A stretch of DNA of 64,000 nt from Bradyrhizobium sp. CB3481 (GCF_029714305.1 NZ_CP121647.1:434001-498000); one strand, 5' to 3'; numbered from the stretch's first letter, positions 19,019 to 28,223 are shown. The notes: generated from the sequence alone by a model not told the origin. A program made the numbers and translations.

Positions 19019-20045
19019 AGCAGCCTCCTGCCTTACGGGCTAAGCCGGTCTCTAGCGTGTGGCGCCTGACGCGTACAATCCGAAATGCAGGATGATCCTT
19101 GCATATTTTATTGGCAAGAAAAATTGGCAAATGGACGCATAAGCCAATGTTCCTCCGGGCTTTCGCGAAACGAGACCGCGCGGCGCCGCAGGCCCGGCTA
19201 TCCGAGGATTGCCCGGGCTGGAAGCCGCGCATTGCAGAGCCATGCGCACAGGTGCGATACAACTCCGCGACGTCGGTGGTCGCCGTGCAGGCAATTGCTA
19301 TGCATTGGTCAGCTGCCCATTACGGTCTCGCGTTGGCGTACCTGAAAGTTGATCATCGATGACGTGATGGCCAGATCAATTGGTTGCACGCGGCCGGCGC
19401 CGGCGGATCTGCTCGCATCGATTGGAGACGCAACTCCATTCTTCCCGACGGCGCGCGTTCGAACCGCTGCATCAATGATTGGCACAGCATTCGTTCGCGT
19501 GAGCCAGGTGCAAATGCCTGTTCGCCTTGGCCGGGTTGTGGAACCCGCCTTATACACTGTGGAGGGCAGACAGATCGCGCCATTTGCGGCGGAAATGCCG
19601 TAGTGCACTGATTCGCAAGGCAAAACTGCCGCGCGAACGGATGGAAGACTGTTCCTTCTCGGGGGCGCGGCTTCCGGTGCATGGGAGTGTTCGGCGCGAG
19701 GGAGGGAGGTAGGCGTCGCATTTTGGTGGTCGACGACGACCCGCACACCCGCGTTGCCATTGGGTGATCGACGAATGCCTGTCGGAGGCGGAACAGAAGC
19801 GAAGACATGCGGTAACGCTCGCGGCCGCTGGGAGCACGCCGCCGGATATTTTGCGGGAGAGGGCAAATACGGGCTGAACTGCCAGGAGAAGCCTCGGCGC
19901 GTTCTGCGTTGTGTTCGTCGATCCCGATGAGACGGCGGAAGTTGCCGGGCATTTCGCGCCGATCAGAAAATTCGGGCGGCCCCATGACCATTGTGAGTGA
20001 TGACGATTGGATTGAAAGCGCATTATCTGCTTCCCGAGGGCTGAC
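19019..20045. other. One kilobase of degraded sequence between regulators
   Basis: No intact, well-coded gene is visible. An open frame at 19349-19603 (84 residues, MIIDDVMARSIG...) has mixed third-position bases and no family resemblance, so I do not call it. A receiver-domain remnant lies at 19681-19877. The left edge should carry the promoter of the minus-strand Crp-type gene. The region looks like decaying former coding DNA. Confidence 0.55.
19681..19877 (+). pseudogene. Response-regulator remnant with internal deletion and frame shift
   Basis: From an ATG at 19681 the frame reads RRILVVDDDPHTRVAI, a clear receiver-domain start, then stops at 19765. In another frame from 19764 it continues VIDECLSEAEQKRRHAV to a stop at 19875, which matches the end of a receiver (compare VVNECLAEARSRLRG in the intact gene at 20046). 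About 100 middle codons, including the phosphorylation site, are missing. It is probably a dead paralogue of its downstream neighbour. Confidence 0.7.
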
Positions 20046-20462
20046 ATGACACGCGTTCTCGTCGTCGATGACGATCCCATGGTCTGCACGGCCATTGAGG
20101 TCTATCTCGATCGCCACGGTTTTGAGGTCACGATAGCCGACGGCGGCGAAGCCGGGCTTCGGGCATTGGAGGACTCCTGCTTCGACCTGATGCTGGTCGA
20201 TATCTTCATGCCGCATATGCGCGGCTTCGAATCGATCAGGATATTCCACGAGCGCGCACCGGCCATTCCGCTGGTGGCGATGTCAGGATACGCCTTCGCC
20301 AACCTCGATTCGCCGGCGCCGGATTTTCTGCGCATGGCGCTCGAGCTCGGTGCCGCGCGTTGCCTGCGCAAACCGTTCACGCCGGGGGCGCTGCTCGCCG
20401 TCGTCAACGAGTGTCTTGCCGAAGCCCGCTCTCGCCTCCGTGGCGCGGTCCAGTCGAACTAG
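20046..20462 (+). CDS. Single-domain response regulator
   Basis: This 138-residue receiver has VVDDDP with the acidic pair, LVDIFMPHMRG with the phosphorylated Asp, AMSGYA and RKPFTPG with the conserved Lys. The loop between strand 4 and helix 4 is longer than in CheY and contains PDFLRMALELGA. The same feature occurs in the receiver at 33499, so the two are paralogues. There is no output domain; it is likely a partner of a hybrid kinase. Confidence 0.9.
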   Translation: MTRVLVVDDDPMVCTAIEVYLDRHGFEVTIADGGEAGLRALEDSCFDLMLVDIFMPHMRGFESIRIFHERAPAIPLVAMSGYAFANLDSPAPDFLRMALELGAARCLRKPFTPGALLAVVNECLAEARSRLRGAVQSN

Positions 20463-20779
20463 CGGCCCGCGATATCGCCTGCTGCCATCGTCCGGCGATC
20501 GATCGTTCGGCGGCGCGATACGCAGCCATTATTATGGACTGATCATTATTATCGACCGGTCATTCGGCGTCCGTCGCGTGCGGCGGCGCGATTGGCGTCT
20601 GCGTCCTCGGTAACACTCTATTTACCATAAATTGGATTAGCGCGGCTTTTCGGCGTCTTTCGTACGTTTGCGGATCGCCCCGTTAACCAGCAGGTAGCGG
20701 TGCAGGACCAGTGTGGCAGCATCGCCCAAAGAACTTTGTGGCGTTGCGTCAATTGTGTTCATCCAGAAGGGTATGAGTT
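20463..20779 (+). promoter_or_regulatory. Upstream region of flagellin
   Basis: These 317 bases hold no gene. The part from about 20520 to 20640 is unusually A+T rich (ATTATTATGGACTGATCATT, later TATTTACCATAAATTGG) and probably carries the flagellin promoter. The last ~80 bases should be a long leader, a possible target for FlbT. No convincing sigma-54 or sigma-28 box was found. Confidence 0.45.
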
Positions 20780-22780
20780 ATGTCCGGTATTGTTCTTTCG
20801 GCTTCGGTTCGCCAGAACCTCCTCTCGCTGCAGTCGACCGCCGATCTGCTCGCCACCACACAGAATCGCCTTGCCACCGGCAAGAAGGTCAACACGGCCC
20901 TCGATAACCCCACCAACTACTTCACGGCGTCGTCGCTCGATGCGCGCGCCGGCGATATCAACAATCTCCTCGACGGCATCGGCAACGGCGTGCAGGTCCT
21001 GCAGGCCGCCAACACCGGCATCACCTCGCTGCAGAAGCTCGTTGACTCCGCCAAGTCGGTCGCCAATCAGGCGCTGCAGACGACGGTCGGTTACTCGACC
21101 AAGTCCTCGTTCACCTCCGTCGTGATCGACGGCGCAACGGCCGACAATCTCGTCGCCGATCAGGCCCCGACCAACGCCGCATTCACCGGTACTGCAGGTC
21201 CGCAGCGCGCCGCGTATACCGACACGCCGGCGACCGCAGGCACCCAGCTCACGCAGGCCACCCCGGCTGGCAACGCAACCCCTGCGTCGCTGCTGTCGAA
21301 CCTCTCCCTTACCACTGCGATCGCTGCCAACGACACGCTGACTGTGAACGGCAAGACGATCACGTTCCAGGCCGGCGCGAATGGTCTCGTCGGCACAGGT
21401 AATGCCTATACGCTGGGTATCGATACTTCGCTGAGCGGTTTGGTCGCGGCGATCGACACCCTGTCGGGCAACACAGCCGCCACCTCGACGGCAACGGGCG
21501 GCGTCATCACCCTGCATTCCGGTACGGCCGCCGATCTCGTCGTGACCGGCTCCACGGGCGTGCTCGCCAAGCTCGGCATCGGCGGCGCCGGCCAAGCCAC
21601 CGCCACTCGTGGCGGCGGCGCCGTGACTGCCGGTGCCCTGGCCGGCACCACCAAGCTGAGCGTCGGCGACGGCACAGCTCCTTCGCTGTCGAATGCCTTC
21701 GCGGTGGGTGACACCCTCACCGTCAACGGCAAGACGCTGACCTTCGTGGCCGCGACCGCGACCGGCAACGATCCGAACGAAATCAAGATCGACAGCGACG
21801 TCACCGGCCTGCTGGCGAAGATCGACGGTCTGACCGGCTCGTCGACGGCCTCGACGATCAGCGGTGGCAAGATCACGCTGAACACCGGCACGCTGAGTGA
21901 CCTGACGCTGACCAGCAGCAACACTGCGGCACTCACCGCGCTCGGTCTGGCAGGCGGCGTGACCCAGGCTCGCACGGAAGTCCCGGGCGTGCTGGAAGGC
22001 AAGACCCTCAAGATCGCGGCGACTGGCGGCGGCACTGCCACCGACATCGTGTTCGGCGCGGGTGCGGGCCGCATCTCCAACCTCAACCAGTTGAACGAGG
22101 CCCTTGCCGCCAACAACCTGCAGGCCACGTTCGTGTCCGGCAAGCTGACGATCACCACGACGAACGAAGCCGCTTCGGCCACGATCGGTGCGATTACCGG
22201 TTCCGCGGTTGGCGCCAGCCAGGCGTTCGCTGCCGGCACCACGGCGCCGGCTCCGGTTGTTGACGCAGATGCCAAGCTGGCCCGTGATAATCTGGTCATC
22301 CAGTACAACAACATCATCAATCAGATCACCACCACCGCGCAGGACTCGTCCTACAACGGCATCAACCTGCTCGGCGGTGACACGCTGAAGCTGACGTTCA
22401 ACGAAACCGGCAAGTCCACGCTGAGCATCCAGGGCGTGAACTTCAACCCGGCCGGCCTCGGCCTCGACGTCCTGAGCACGGGCGCCTTCAAGGACAACGC
22501 TGCGATCAACGACATCGTGACGGCGCTGAACGGCGCGTCGTCCACGCTGCGCGCGCAAGCTTCGGCCTTCGGTTCGAACCTCTCGATCGTGCAGATCCGT
22601 CAGGACTTCTCGAAGAACCTGATCAACGTGCTGCAGACCGGCTCGTCGAACCTGACGCTGGCCGACACCAACGAGGAAGCGGCGAACAGCCAGGCGCTGT
22701 CGACCCGCCAGTCGATCGCGGTGTCCGCGCTGGCGCTGGCCAACCAGAGCCAGCAGAGCGTGCTGCAGCTGCTCCGCTAA
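20780..22780 (+). CDS. Flagellin with duplicated central modules
   Basis: The 666-residue protein has the conserved flagellin termini: VLSASVRQNLLSLQSTADLL at the start and SIAVSALALANQSQQSVLQLLR at the end, which form the filament core. The central region is expanded. A module beginning NDTLTVNGKTITF (184-269) recurs as GDTLTVNGKTLTF (311-393), each ending in a GGxITLxxGT...DL stretch and LGxxG. A more diverged third copy may cover 403-476. Product is secreted by the flagellar export system. A hairpin follows the gene and flbT is next. Confidence 0.97.
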   Translation: MSGIVLSASVRQNLLSLQSTADLLATTQNRLATGKKVNTALDNPTNYFTASSLDARAGDINNLLDGIGNGVQVLQAANTGITSLQKLVDSAKSVANQALQTTVGYSTKSSFTSVVIDGATADNLVADQAPTNAAFTGTAGPQRAAYTDTPATAGTQLTQATPAGNATPASLLSNLSLTTAIAANDTLTVNGKTITFQAGANGLVGTGNAYTLGIDTSLSGLVAAIDTLSGNTAATSTATGGVITLHSGTAADLVVTGSTGVLAKLGIGGAGQATATRGGGAVTAGALAGTTKLSVGDGTAPSLSNAFAVGDTLTVNGKTLTFVAATATGNDPNEIKIDSDVTGLLAKIDGLTGSSTASTISGGKITLNTGTLSDLTLTSSNTAALTALGLAGGVTQARTEVPGVLEGKTLKIAATGGGTATDIVFGAGAGRISNLNQLNEALAANNLQATFVSGKLTITTTNEAASATIGAITGSAVGASQAFAAGTTAPAPVVDADAKLARDNLVIQYNNIINQITTTAQDSSYNGINLLGGDTLKLTFNETGKSTLSIQGVNFNPAGLGLDVLSTGAFKDNAAINDIVTALNGASSTLRAQASAFGSNLSIVQIRQDFSKNLINVLQTGSSNLTLADTNEEAANSQALSTRQSIAVSALALANQSQQSVLQLLR

Positions 22781-22805
22781 GCGCGACGGCAATTTCAACG
22801 ATCAA

Positions 22806-22829
22806 GGCGGCGGAGGAAACTCCGCCGCC
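22806..22829 (+). terminator. Hairpin after flagellin
   Basis: GGCGGCGGA and TCCGCCGCC form a perfect 9-bp stem with a GGAAAC loop, 25 bases after the flagellin stop. No long T run follows, so it may stabilise the mRNA as much as terminate it. Confidence 0.6.
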
Positions 22830-22951
22830 ACCATCGATCCAAATTCCTTGAATATTATCTGGCGGCAGTTCCGCCATGCCTTTGCACGAACGATGTTTCG
22901 TAAACGACGTGAGCCGCCGCGCTCGCGCGCGTCTTCGAACGGGGGACGATT

Positions 22952-23332
22952 GTGCCGCTACGTGTTGAACTGAAGCCATTTGAACGGATCGTGATTGGGG
23001 AAACCGTTCTCGTTAATTCCGGCACCCGCACGTCGTTTCTGATCGACGGCGAGGCGCCGATCCTGCGCGAGCGGGATACCATTAACGCCGAGACAGCCAA
23101 TACGCCAGCCAAGCGGCTCTATCTCTGCGTCCAGACGATGTATCTGAAGAACGACATCCCGCGTTACCGGACGGCCTATCAGGGCTTCCTGCGCGAATTG
23201 CGCGAGGCCAATCCGGGCGCCCGCCTCACGATCGATGCCGCCAACGCTCATGTTGCCGCCGGCGCGCTCTACAAGGCGCTCAAGGAAATCAGGAAGCTGG
23301 TGAAGCGCGAAGACGAGCTGCTCGTCGCCTGA
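22952..23332 (+). CDS. flbT: Flagellin mRNA regulator FlbT
   Basis: The 126-residue protein (MPLRVELKPFERIVIG, then AKRLYLCVQTMYL and RYRTAYQGFLREL) matches FlbT. In Caulobacter this protein binds the flagellin leader RNA and blocks its use until the hook is built; in some bradyrhizobia it acts positively. It uses a GTG start at 22952 after GGGGGAC. The usual partner flaF is not present between flagellin and flbT or after it. Confidence 0.95.
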   Translation: MPLRVELKPFERIVIGETVLVNSGTRTSFLIDGEAPILRERDTINAETANTPAKRLYLCVQTMYLKNDIPRYRTAYQGFLRELREANPGARLTIDAANAHVAAGALYKALKEIRKLVKREDELLVA

Positions 23333-23490
23333 AGGCACGACCTGGCCCACGCTCCTTGAGGCGTCGTGCATGACGCCCGCTTTATGCCGTCAAGGCTATT
23401 TTCAAAAAGCTTTTCTCAAAATCCGCCGATCGTTTTCTGATCGCGCGATCGCATCGCTCGAGCGGCGACGCACGAAATTATTCACCATAT

Positions 23491-23504
23491 CCGTATTAGC
23501 ACGG
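23491..23504. promoter_or_regulatory. CCGTA-N4-TACGG palindrome, one mismatch (site 6)
   Basis: CCGTA TTAG CACGG, 82 bases before the cheA start. It lies in the A+T-rich part of the flbT-cheA gap, where a promoter for the che operon is expected. Confidence 0.5.
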
Positions 23505-23586
23505 ACGGCGAAATTAACGCTGCCGTGAAATCCGAGTGGTTATTTCTACACAAGACCGGTGTCTGAATTTCAGAAGGCGTACTCAT

Positions 23587-26313
23587 ATGGACGATCTGTT
23601 GCGGGAGTTCCTGACGGAGACCAGCGAGAGCCTGGATACGGTCGATAATCAGTTGGTCCGGTTCGAGCAGGATCCGAGCGACGCGAAGATTCTGGATAAC
23701 ATCTTCCGCCTGGTCCACACCATCAAGGGCACCTGCGGCTTTTTGGGGCTGCCGCGGCTGGAAGCGCTGGCCCATGCCGGCGAGACCTTGATGGGCAAAT
23801 TCCGCGACGGCATGCCGGTCAAGGCCGAGGCCGTGACGCTGATCCTGTCGAGCATCGACCGCATCAAGGAAATCCTCGCCGGCCTGGAAGCCACCGAGGC
23901 CGAGCCCGAAGGCACCGACGAAGACCTGATCGAGCAATTGCATGCGATGGCTGAGGGCGGCCACGCCGCCGAGGCGCACGCGGTGCCGCCGCCCGCGCCC
24001 GTCCCGGTGGTTGAAGCCCCGCCGGTTGCGCCCACCATGACCAAGGGCACGCTGGTCGAGCAGGTGCTGGAGCGTCCCTTGCGTCCAGGCGAAGTCTCGC
24101 TCGACGATCTCGAACGCGCCTTCCGCGAGACCGAGACCGAAGTCGCACCTGCGCCGGCCCCAGCGCCGGTCGCCAAGGCCGCGCCGGAAGCCGCCAAGGA
24201 AACGAAGGAAAAGGCCAAACCCGCCAAGCGCGCCACGGCGGTGGAAGCCGACGGCGAGGTCGCCGACAAGATCGCCAACCAGTCGATCCGCGTCAATGTC
24301 GACACCCTCGAACATTTGATGACGATGGTCTCCGAGCTGGTGTTGACCCGCAACCAGCTGCTGGAAATCTCCCGCCGCAACGAGGACACCGAGTTCAAGG
24401 TGCCGCTGCAGCGGCTCTCCAACGTCACCGCCGAGCTGCAGGAAGGCGTCATGAAGACGCGCATGCAGCCGATCGGCAATGCCTGGCAGAAGCTGCCGCG
24501 CATCGTCCGCGACCTCTCCGGCGAACTCGGCAAGCAGATCGAATTGGAGATGCACGGCGCCGACACCGAGCTCGACCGCCAGGTGCTCGATCTGATCAAG
24601 GATCCCTTGACGCACATGGTGCGCAACTCCGCCGACCACGGCCTGGAGACCCCGGCTGAGCGGCTCGCTGCCGGCAAGGGCGAGCAGGGCACCATCCGGC
24701 TGTCCGCCTATCATGAGGGCGGCCACATCATCATCTGCATCGCCGACAATGGCCGCGGGCTCAACACCGAGCGGATCAAGGCCAAGGCGCTGCAGAACGG
24801 TCTCGTCACCGAGGCCGAGCTGGAGAAGATGACCGAGGCCCAGATCCACAAGTTCATCTTCGCGCCGGGCTTCTCGACCGCGGCGACCGTCACCTCGGTG
24901 TCCGGCCGCGGCGTCGGCATGGACGTGGTGCGCACCAATATCGACCAGATCGGCGGCACCATCGACATCAAGAGCGTCGCCGGCGAGGGCTCTTCGGTCA
25001 CCATCAAGATCCCGCTGACGCTCGCGATCGTCTCGGCCCTGATCGTGGAGGCCGGCGGCGACCGCTTTGCGATTCCGCAATTGTCCGTGGTCGAGCTGGT
25101 CCGCGCCCGCGCCAACTCCGAGCACCGCATCGAGCGCATCAAGGACACCGCGGTCTTAAGGCTGCGCAACAAGCTGCTGCCGCTGATGCACCTGAAGAAG
25201 CTCTTGAAGATCGACGACGGCTCCTCGTCCGATCCCGAGAACGGCTTCATCGTGGTCACGCAAGTCGGCAGCCAGACCTTCGGCATCGTCGTCGACGGCG
25301 TGTTCCACACCGAAGAAATCGTCGTCAAGCCGATGTCGACCAAACTGCGGCACATCGACATGTTCTCCGGCAACACCATTTTGGGCGATGGCGCGGTGAT
25401 CATGATCATCGACCCCAACGGCATTGCCAAAGCGCTCGGCGCCTCCGGGGCCTCGGCCCATGAGATGGCCGATGAAGCCTCCGCCGCGCACGCAATCGGC
25501 GGCGAGCAGCTCACCTCGCTGCTCGTGTTCCGCGCCGGCTCGAACCAGCCCAAGGCAGTGCCGCTCGGCCTCGTCACCCGCCTGGAAGAGATTGCGACCG
25601 ACAAGATCGAGCTCTCCAACGGCCGCTACATGGTGCAGTACCGCGACCAGCTGATGCCGCTGGTGCAGATGAACGGGGTCAGCGTTCAGACCCAGGGCTC
25701 GCAGCCGATCCTGGTGTTCGCCGACGACGGCCGCTCGATGGGGCTGGTGGTCGACGAGATCATCGACATCGTCGAGGAGCGGCTGCACATCGAGGTCGCC
25801 GGCCAGGCCGACGGCATTCTGGGCTCGGCCGTGATCAAGGGCCAGGCCACCGAGGTGATCGACGTCGGCCACTTCCTGCCGATGGCGTTTGCCGACTGGT
25901 TCTCGCGCAAGGAGATGCGGGCGTCCTCGACCGCGCAATCGGTGCTCTTGGTCGACGACAGTGCCTTCTTCCGCAACATGCTGGCGCCGGTGCTGAAAGC
26001 CGCCGGCTACAAGGTGCGGGTCGCCGTCAACGCGCAGGAGGGCCTCGCCGCGCTGCGCTCGAACCAGAGCTTCGACGTGGTGCTGACCGACATCGAGATG
26101 CCGGACATGAACGGCTTCGAGTTCGCCGAGACGATCCGCGCCGACAACAATCTGAGCCAGATGCCGATCATCGCTTTGTCCTCGCTGGTGTCGCCGGCGG
26201 CGATCGAGCGCGGCCGGCAGGCCGGCTTCCACGACTATGTCGCCAAGTTCGACCGCCCCGGCCTGATCGCAGCGCTGAAGGAACAGACCGCCGAGACGCG
26301 GAAGGCGGCATGA
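23587..26313 (+). CDS. cheA: Chemotaxis kinase CheA with two CheW-like domains and a receiver
   Basis: The 908-residue hybrid kinase begins with an HPt domain (phosphorylated His44 in VHTIKGTCG). A long Pro/Ala linker with a possible CheY-docking segment follows, then the dimerisation helices (~225-300) and ATPase (HMVRNSADHG 343-352, DNGRGL 387-392, GRGVGMDVV). Two successive CheW-like domains (~500-640 and ~655-775) precede a C-terminal receiver (LLVDDSAFFRN, LTDIEMPDMNG). The CheA-CheW-CheW-REC layout is known in alphaproteobacteria and suggests internal phosphate flow. I start at MDDLLREFLTE; 17 upstream codons are rejected. Confidence 0.96.
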   Translation: MDDLLREFLTETSESLDTVDNQLVRFEQDPSDAKILDNIFRLVHTIKGTCGFLGLPRLEALAHAGETLMGKFRDGMPVKAEAVTLILSSIDRIKEILAGLEATEAEPEGTDEDLIEQLHAMAEGGHAAEAHAVPPPAPVPVVEAPPVAPTMTKGTLVEQVLERPLRPGEVSLDDLERAFRETETEVAPAPAPAPVAKAAPEAAKETKEKAKPAKRATAVEADGEVADKIANQSIRVNVDTLEHLMTMVSELVLTRNQLLEISRRNEDTEFKVPLQRLSNVTAELQEGVMKTRMQPIGNAWQKLPRIVRDLSGELGKQIELEMHGADTELDRQVLDLIKDPLTHMVRNSADHGLETPAERLAAGKGEQGTIRLSAYHEGGHIIICIADNGRGLNTERIKAKALQNGLVTEAELEKMTEAQIHKFIFAPGFSTAATVTSVSGRGVGMDVVRTNIDQIGGTIDIKSVAGEGSSVTIKIPLTLAIVSALIVEAGGDRFAIPQLSVVELVRARANSEHRIERIKDTAVLRLRNKLLPLMHLKKLLKIDDGSSSDPENGFIVVTQVGSQTFGIVVDGVFHTEEIVVKPMSTKLRHIDMFSGNTILGDGAVIMIIDPNGIAKALGASGASAHEMADEASAAHAIGGEQLTSLLVFRAGSNQPKAVPLGLVTRLEEIATDKIELSNGRYMVQYRDQLMPLVQMNGVSVQTQGSQPILVFADDGRSMGLVVDEIIDIVEERLHIEVAGQADGILGSAVIKGQATEVIDVGHFLPMAFADWFSRKEMRASSTAQSVLLVDDSAFFRNMLAPVLKAAGYKVRVAVNAQEGLAALRSNQSFDVVLTDIEMPDMNGFEFAETIRADNNLSQMPIIALSSLVSPAAIERGRQAGFHDYVAKFDRPGLIAALKEQTAETRKAA

Positions 26314-26334
26314 ACAAGTTCAGCCGGACGGCCT

Positions 26335-26382
26335 AGAGCATGATCTAGAAAAGCAAAACCGGTCTTCCGAAAAATCATGTTC
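26335..26382. repeat. Palindromic repeat inside the che operon (GAGCATGAT type)
   Basis: AGAGCATGATCTAGAAAAG and CTTCCGAAAAATCATGTTC flank AAAACCGGT. This is the dispersed rhizobial palindrome GAGCATGAT...ATCATGCTC with some decay. It fills most of the 92 bases between cheA and cheW. Confidence 0.75.
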
Positions 26383-26405
26383 AAAACGAAAGAGCATAAA
26401 TAGTC

Positions 26406-26885
26406 ATGACACCCAAGACCAAGACCGAGACCATTGAGGGCAACATGGTCGAATACGTCACCGCCGTGATCGGTGGGCAATTGTTCGGCCTGCCGATTTC
26501 ACGGGTGCAGGACGTGTTCATGCCGGAGCGGCTGACGCGGGTGCCGCTGGCATCGAGCGAGATCGCCGGCGTGCTCAACCTGCGCGGCCGCATCGTCACC
26601 GTGGTCGACATGCGGGCCCGGCTTGGCCTGCCTAGGGACGACGACGGCAAGCCGCCGATGGCGGTCGGCGTCGACCTGCGCGGCGAATCCTACGGGCTCT
26701 TGATCGACCAGATCGGCGAGGTGCTGCGGCTGTCCGAAGCGAGCTGCGAGGAAAACCCCGTCAACCTCGACCCGCGCATGGCCAAGTTCGCCGGCGGCGT
26801 GCACCGCCTCGACGGTCAGCTGATGGTCGTGCTCGATGTCGATCGTGTTCTCGAACTGGCGCCGAAAACCGCGCTCGCAGCCTAG
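26406..26885 (+). CDS. cheW: Chemotaxis coupling protein CheW
   Basis: The 159-residue single-domain protein has the CheW fold (VTAVIGGQLFGLPISRVQDV, then SSEIAGVLNLRGRIVTVVDM and a late QLMVVLDVDRVLEL). It links CheA to chemoreceptors. The first ATG (26406) lacks a clear ribosome-binding site; MVEYVTAV at 26445 has GAGGG upstream and could be the true start. No receptor gene lies in the window. Confidence 0.95.
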   Translation: MTPKTKTETIEGNMVEYVTAVIGGQLFGLPISRVQDVFMPERLTRVPLASSEIAGVLNLRGRIVTVVDMRARLGLPRDDDGKPPMAVGVDLRGESYGLLIDQIGEVLRLSEASCEENPVNLDPRMAKFAGGVHRLDGQLMVVLDVDRVLELAPKTALAA

Positions 26886-26926
26886 CGCCGTCGGCCTCCA
26901 CCGCTCGCAGGAAAAGGATTCCGGAT

Positions 26927-27319
26927 ATGAAGAAAACGTGTCTCATTGTCGAAGACTCCAGCATCGTTCGCAAAATGGCGCGCCGCATCCTGGAAAGCCT
27001 CGGTTTTGAAGTCGTCGAAGCCGAGGACGGTGTGGACGCGCTGGTCGTTTGCAAGCGCGCGATGCCTGAGGCAATTCTTCTCGACTGGAACATGCCGGTG
27101 ATGGACGGCTACCACTTCCTGTGTCATCTGCGCCGTATGCCGGGCGGCGATGAGCCCAAGGTGGTGTTCTGCACCACCGAAAATGGCATCGATCATATCA
27201 AGCAAGCAATCAGTGGCGGCGCCAACGAATACATCATGAAGCCGTTCGACAAGGACATCATCGCGGCGAAATTCCAGGAAGTCGGCTTGATTGAGCTCGT
27301 CGAACCGAGCCTCATTTGA
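26927..27319 (+). CDS. cheY: Chemotaxis response regulator CheY
   Basis: The 130-residue receiver has LIVEDSSIVRK, LLDWNMPVMDG with the phosphorylated Asp, FCTTEN and MKPFDKD with the Lys. AAAGGATT stands just before the ATG. It lies 41 bases after cheW, in the position of the operon's output CheY. It is distinct from the copy at 17636 (SDWNMEPMTG). Confidence 0.95.
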   Translation: MKKTCLIVEDSSIVRKMARRILESLGFEVVEAEDGVDALVVCKRAMPEAILLDWNMPVMDGYHFLCHLRRMPGGDEPKVVFCTTENGIDHIKQAISGGANEYIMKPFDKDIIAAKFQEVGLIELVEPSLI

Positions 27320-27350
27320 AACTTTTTCTGCTTACCACCGAGAGGCTCCC

Positions 27351-28220
27351 GTGACTCCGCCAGACTATGAGTATCTGCGTAAGATCCTGAAGGATCATTC
27401 CGGTCTCGACCTGTCTGCAGACAAGCAGTACCTGATCGAAAGCCGCCTGCTTCCGCTGTCACGCAAGTGCGGCCTGCCGGGCATCGCCGAACTCGTGCAG
27501 AAGATGAAAGGCGGGTCGTCATCGATCATCGCTCAGGTGGTCGAAGCCATGACCACCAACGAGACTTTCTTCTTTCGCGACAAGGTGCCGTTCGAGCATT
27601 TCCGCGACACGATCATGCCGGAGATGTTGAAGGCGCGCGCTGCGCGTAAGAGCATCCGGATATGGTGCGCCGCCGGTTCGACCGGGCAGGAGCCGTATTC
27701 GCTTGCCATGACGCTCAAGGAGATGGGCGCGGCCCTCGCCGGATGGCGCGTCGAGATCATCGCGACCGATCTGTCGACCGAAGTGCTCGAGAAGTCGAAG
27801 TCGGGCGTCTACAGCCAGTTCGAGGTCCAGCGCGGCCTTCCGATTCAACTGCTTGTCAAATATTTCAAGCAGAACGGCGAATTGTGGCAGATCAACCCGG
27901 AACTGCGGGCCATGGTGCAGCACCGGCAGCTGAATCTGCTGCACGATTTCTCCCTGCTCGGCACGTTCGACGTCATCTTCTGCCGGAACGTGCTGATCTA
28001 TTTCGATCAGGACACCAAGGTCAGCATCTTCGGCCGTCTCGCCAAGGCGATGGAAGGCGACGGGTTCCTGGTGCTCGGTGCGGCTGAAACCGTGGTCGGC
28101 CTGACTGACGTCTTCAAGCCGTTCCCGGACAAGCGCGGCCTCTATCGGCCGAGCGGCGCGCGTGCGACGTCAGGAGCGGGCGCGGCGATGCCAAGGATCG
28201 CAGCGATGGCAGGACGGTGA
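27351..28220 (+). CDS. cheR: Chemoreceptor methyltransferase CheR
   Basis: The 289-residue enzyme transfers methyl from S-adenosylmethionine to receptor glutamates. The N-terminal helical part (YEYLRKILKDHSGLDL, VEAMTTNETFFFRD) precedes the methyltransferase core (IRIWCAAGSTGQEPYSLAM, VEIIATDLSTEVLEKSKSG, FDVIFCRNVLIYFD). I use the GTG at 27351 with GAGAGG upstream; 20 earlier codons overlap the cheY end. cheB, expected nearby, is missing between cheY and cheR. Confidence 0.95.
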   Translation: MTPPDYEYLRKILKDHSGLDLSADKQYLIESRLLPLSRKCGLPGIAELVQKMKGGSSSIIAQVVEAMTTNETFFFRDKVPFEHFRDTIMPEMLKARAARKSIRIWCAAGSTGQEPYSLAMTLKEMGAALAGWRVEIIATDLSTEVLEKSKSGVYSQFEVQRGLPIQLLVKYFKQNGELWQINPELRAMVQHRQLNLLHDFSLLGTFDVIFCRNVLIYFDQDTKVSIFGRLAKAMEGDGFLVLGAAETVVGLTDVFKPFPDKRGLYRPSGARATSGAGAAMPRIAAMAGR

Positions 28221-28223
28221 GCA

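Noticed and set aside
19349..19603. 84-codon open frame in the degraded region
   Set aside because: Mixed third-position bases and no family resemblance; ribosome-binding site not visible.
20463..20779. Sigma-54 or CtrA-type site upstream of flagellin
   Set aside because: I looked for TGGCAC-N5-TTGC and TTAA-N7-TTAA and found no acceptable match.
20759..22798. 679-codon open frame antisense to flagellin
   Set aside because: It mirrors the strongly coded flagellin; composition is that of a shadow frame and no motif is present.
23482..25125. 547-codon open frame antisense to cheA
   Set aside because: Low-complexity Gly/Asp/Leu/Val-rich shadow of a gene with full domain structure.
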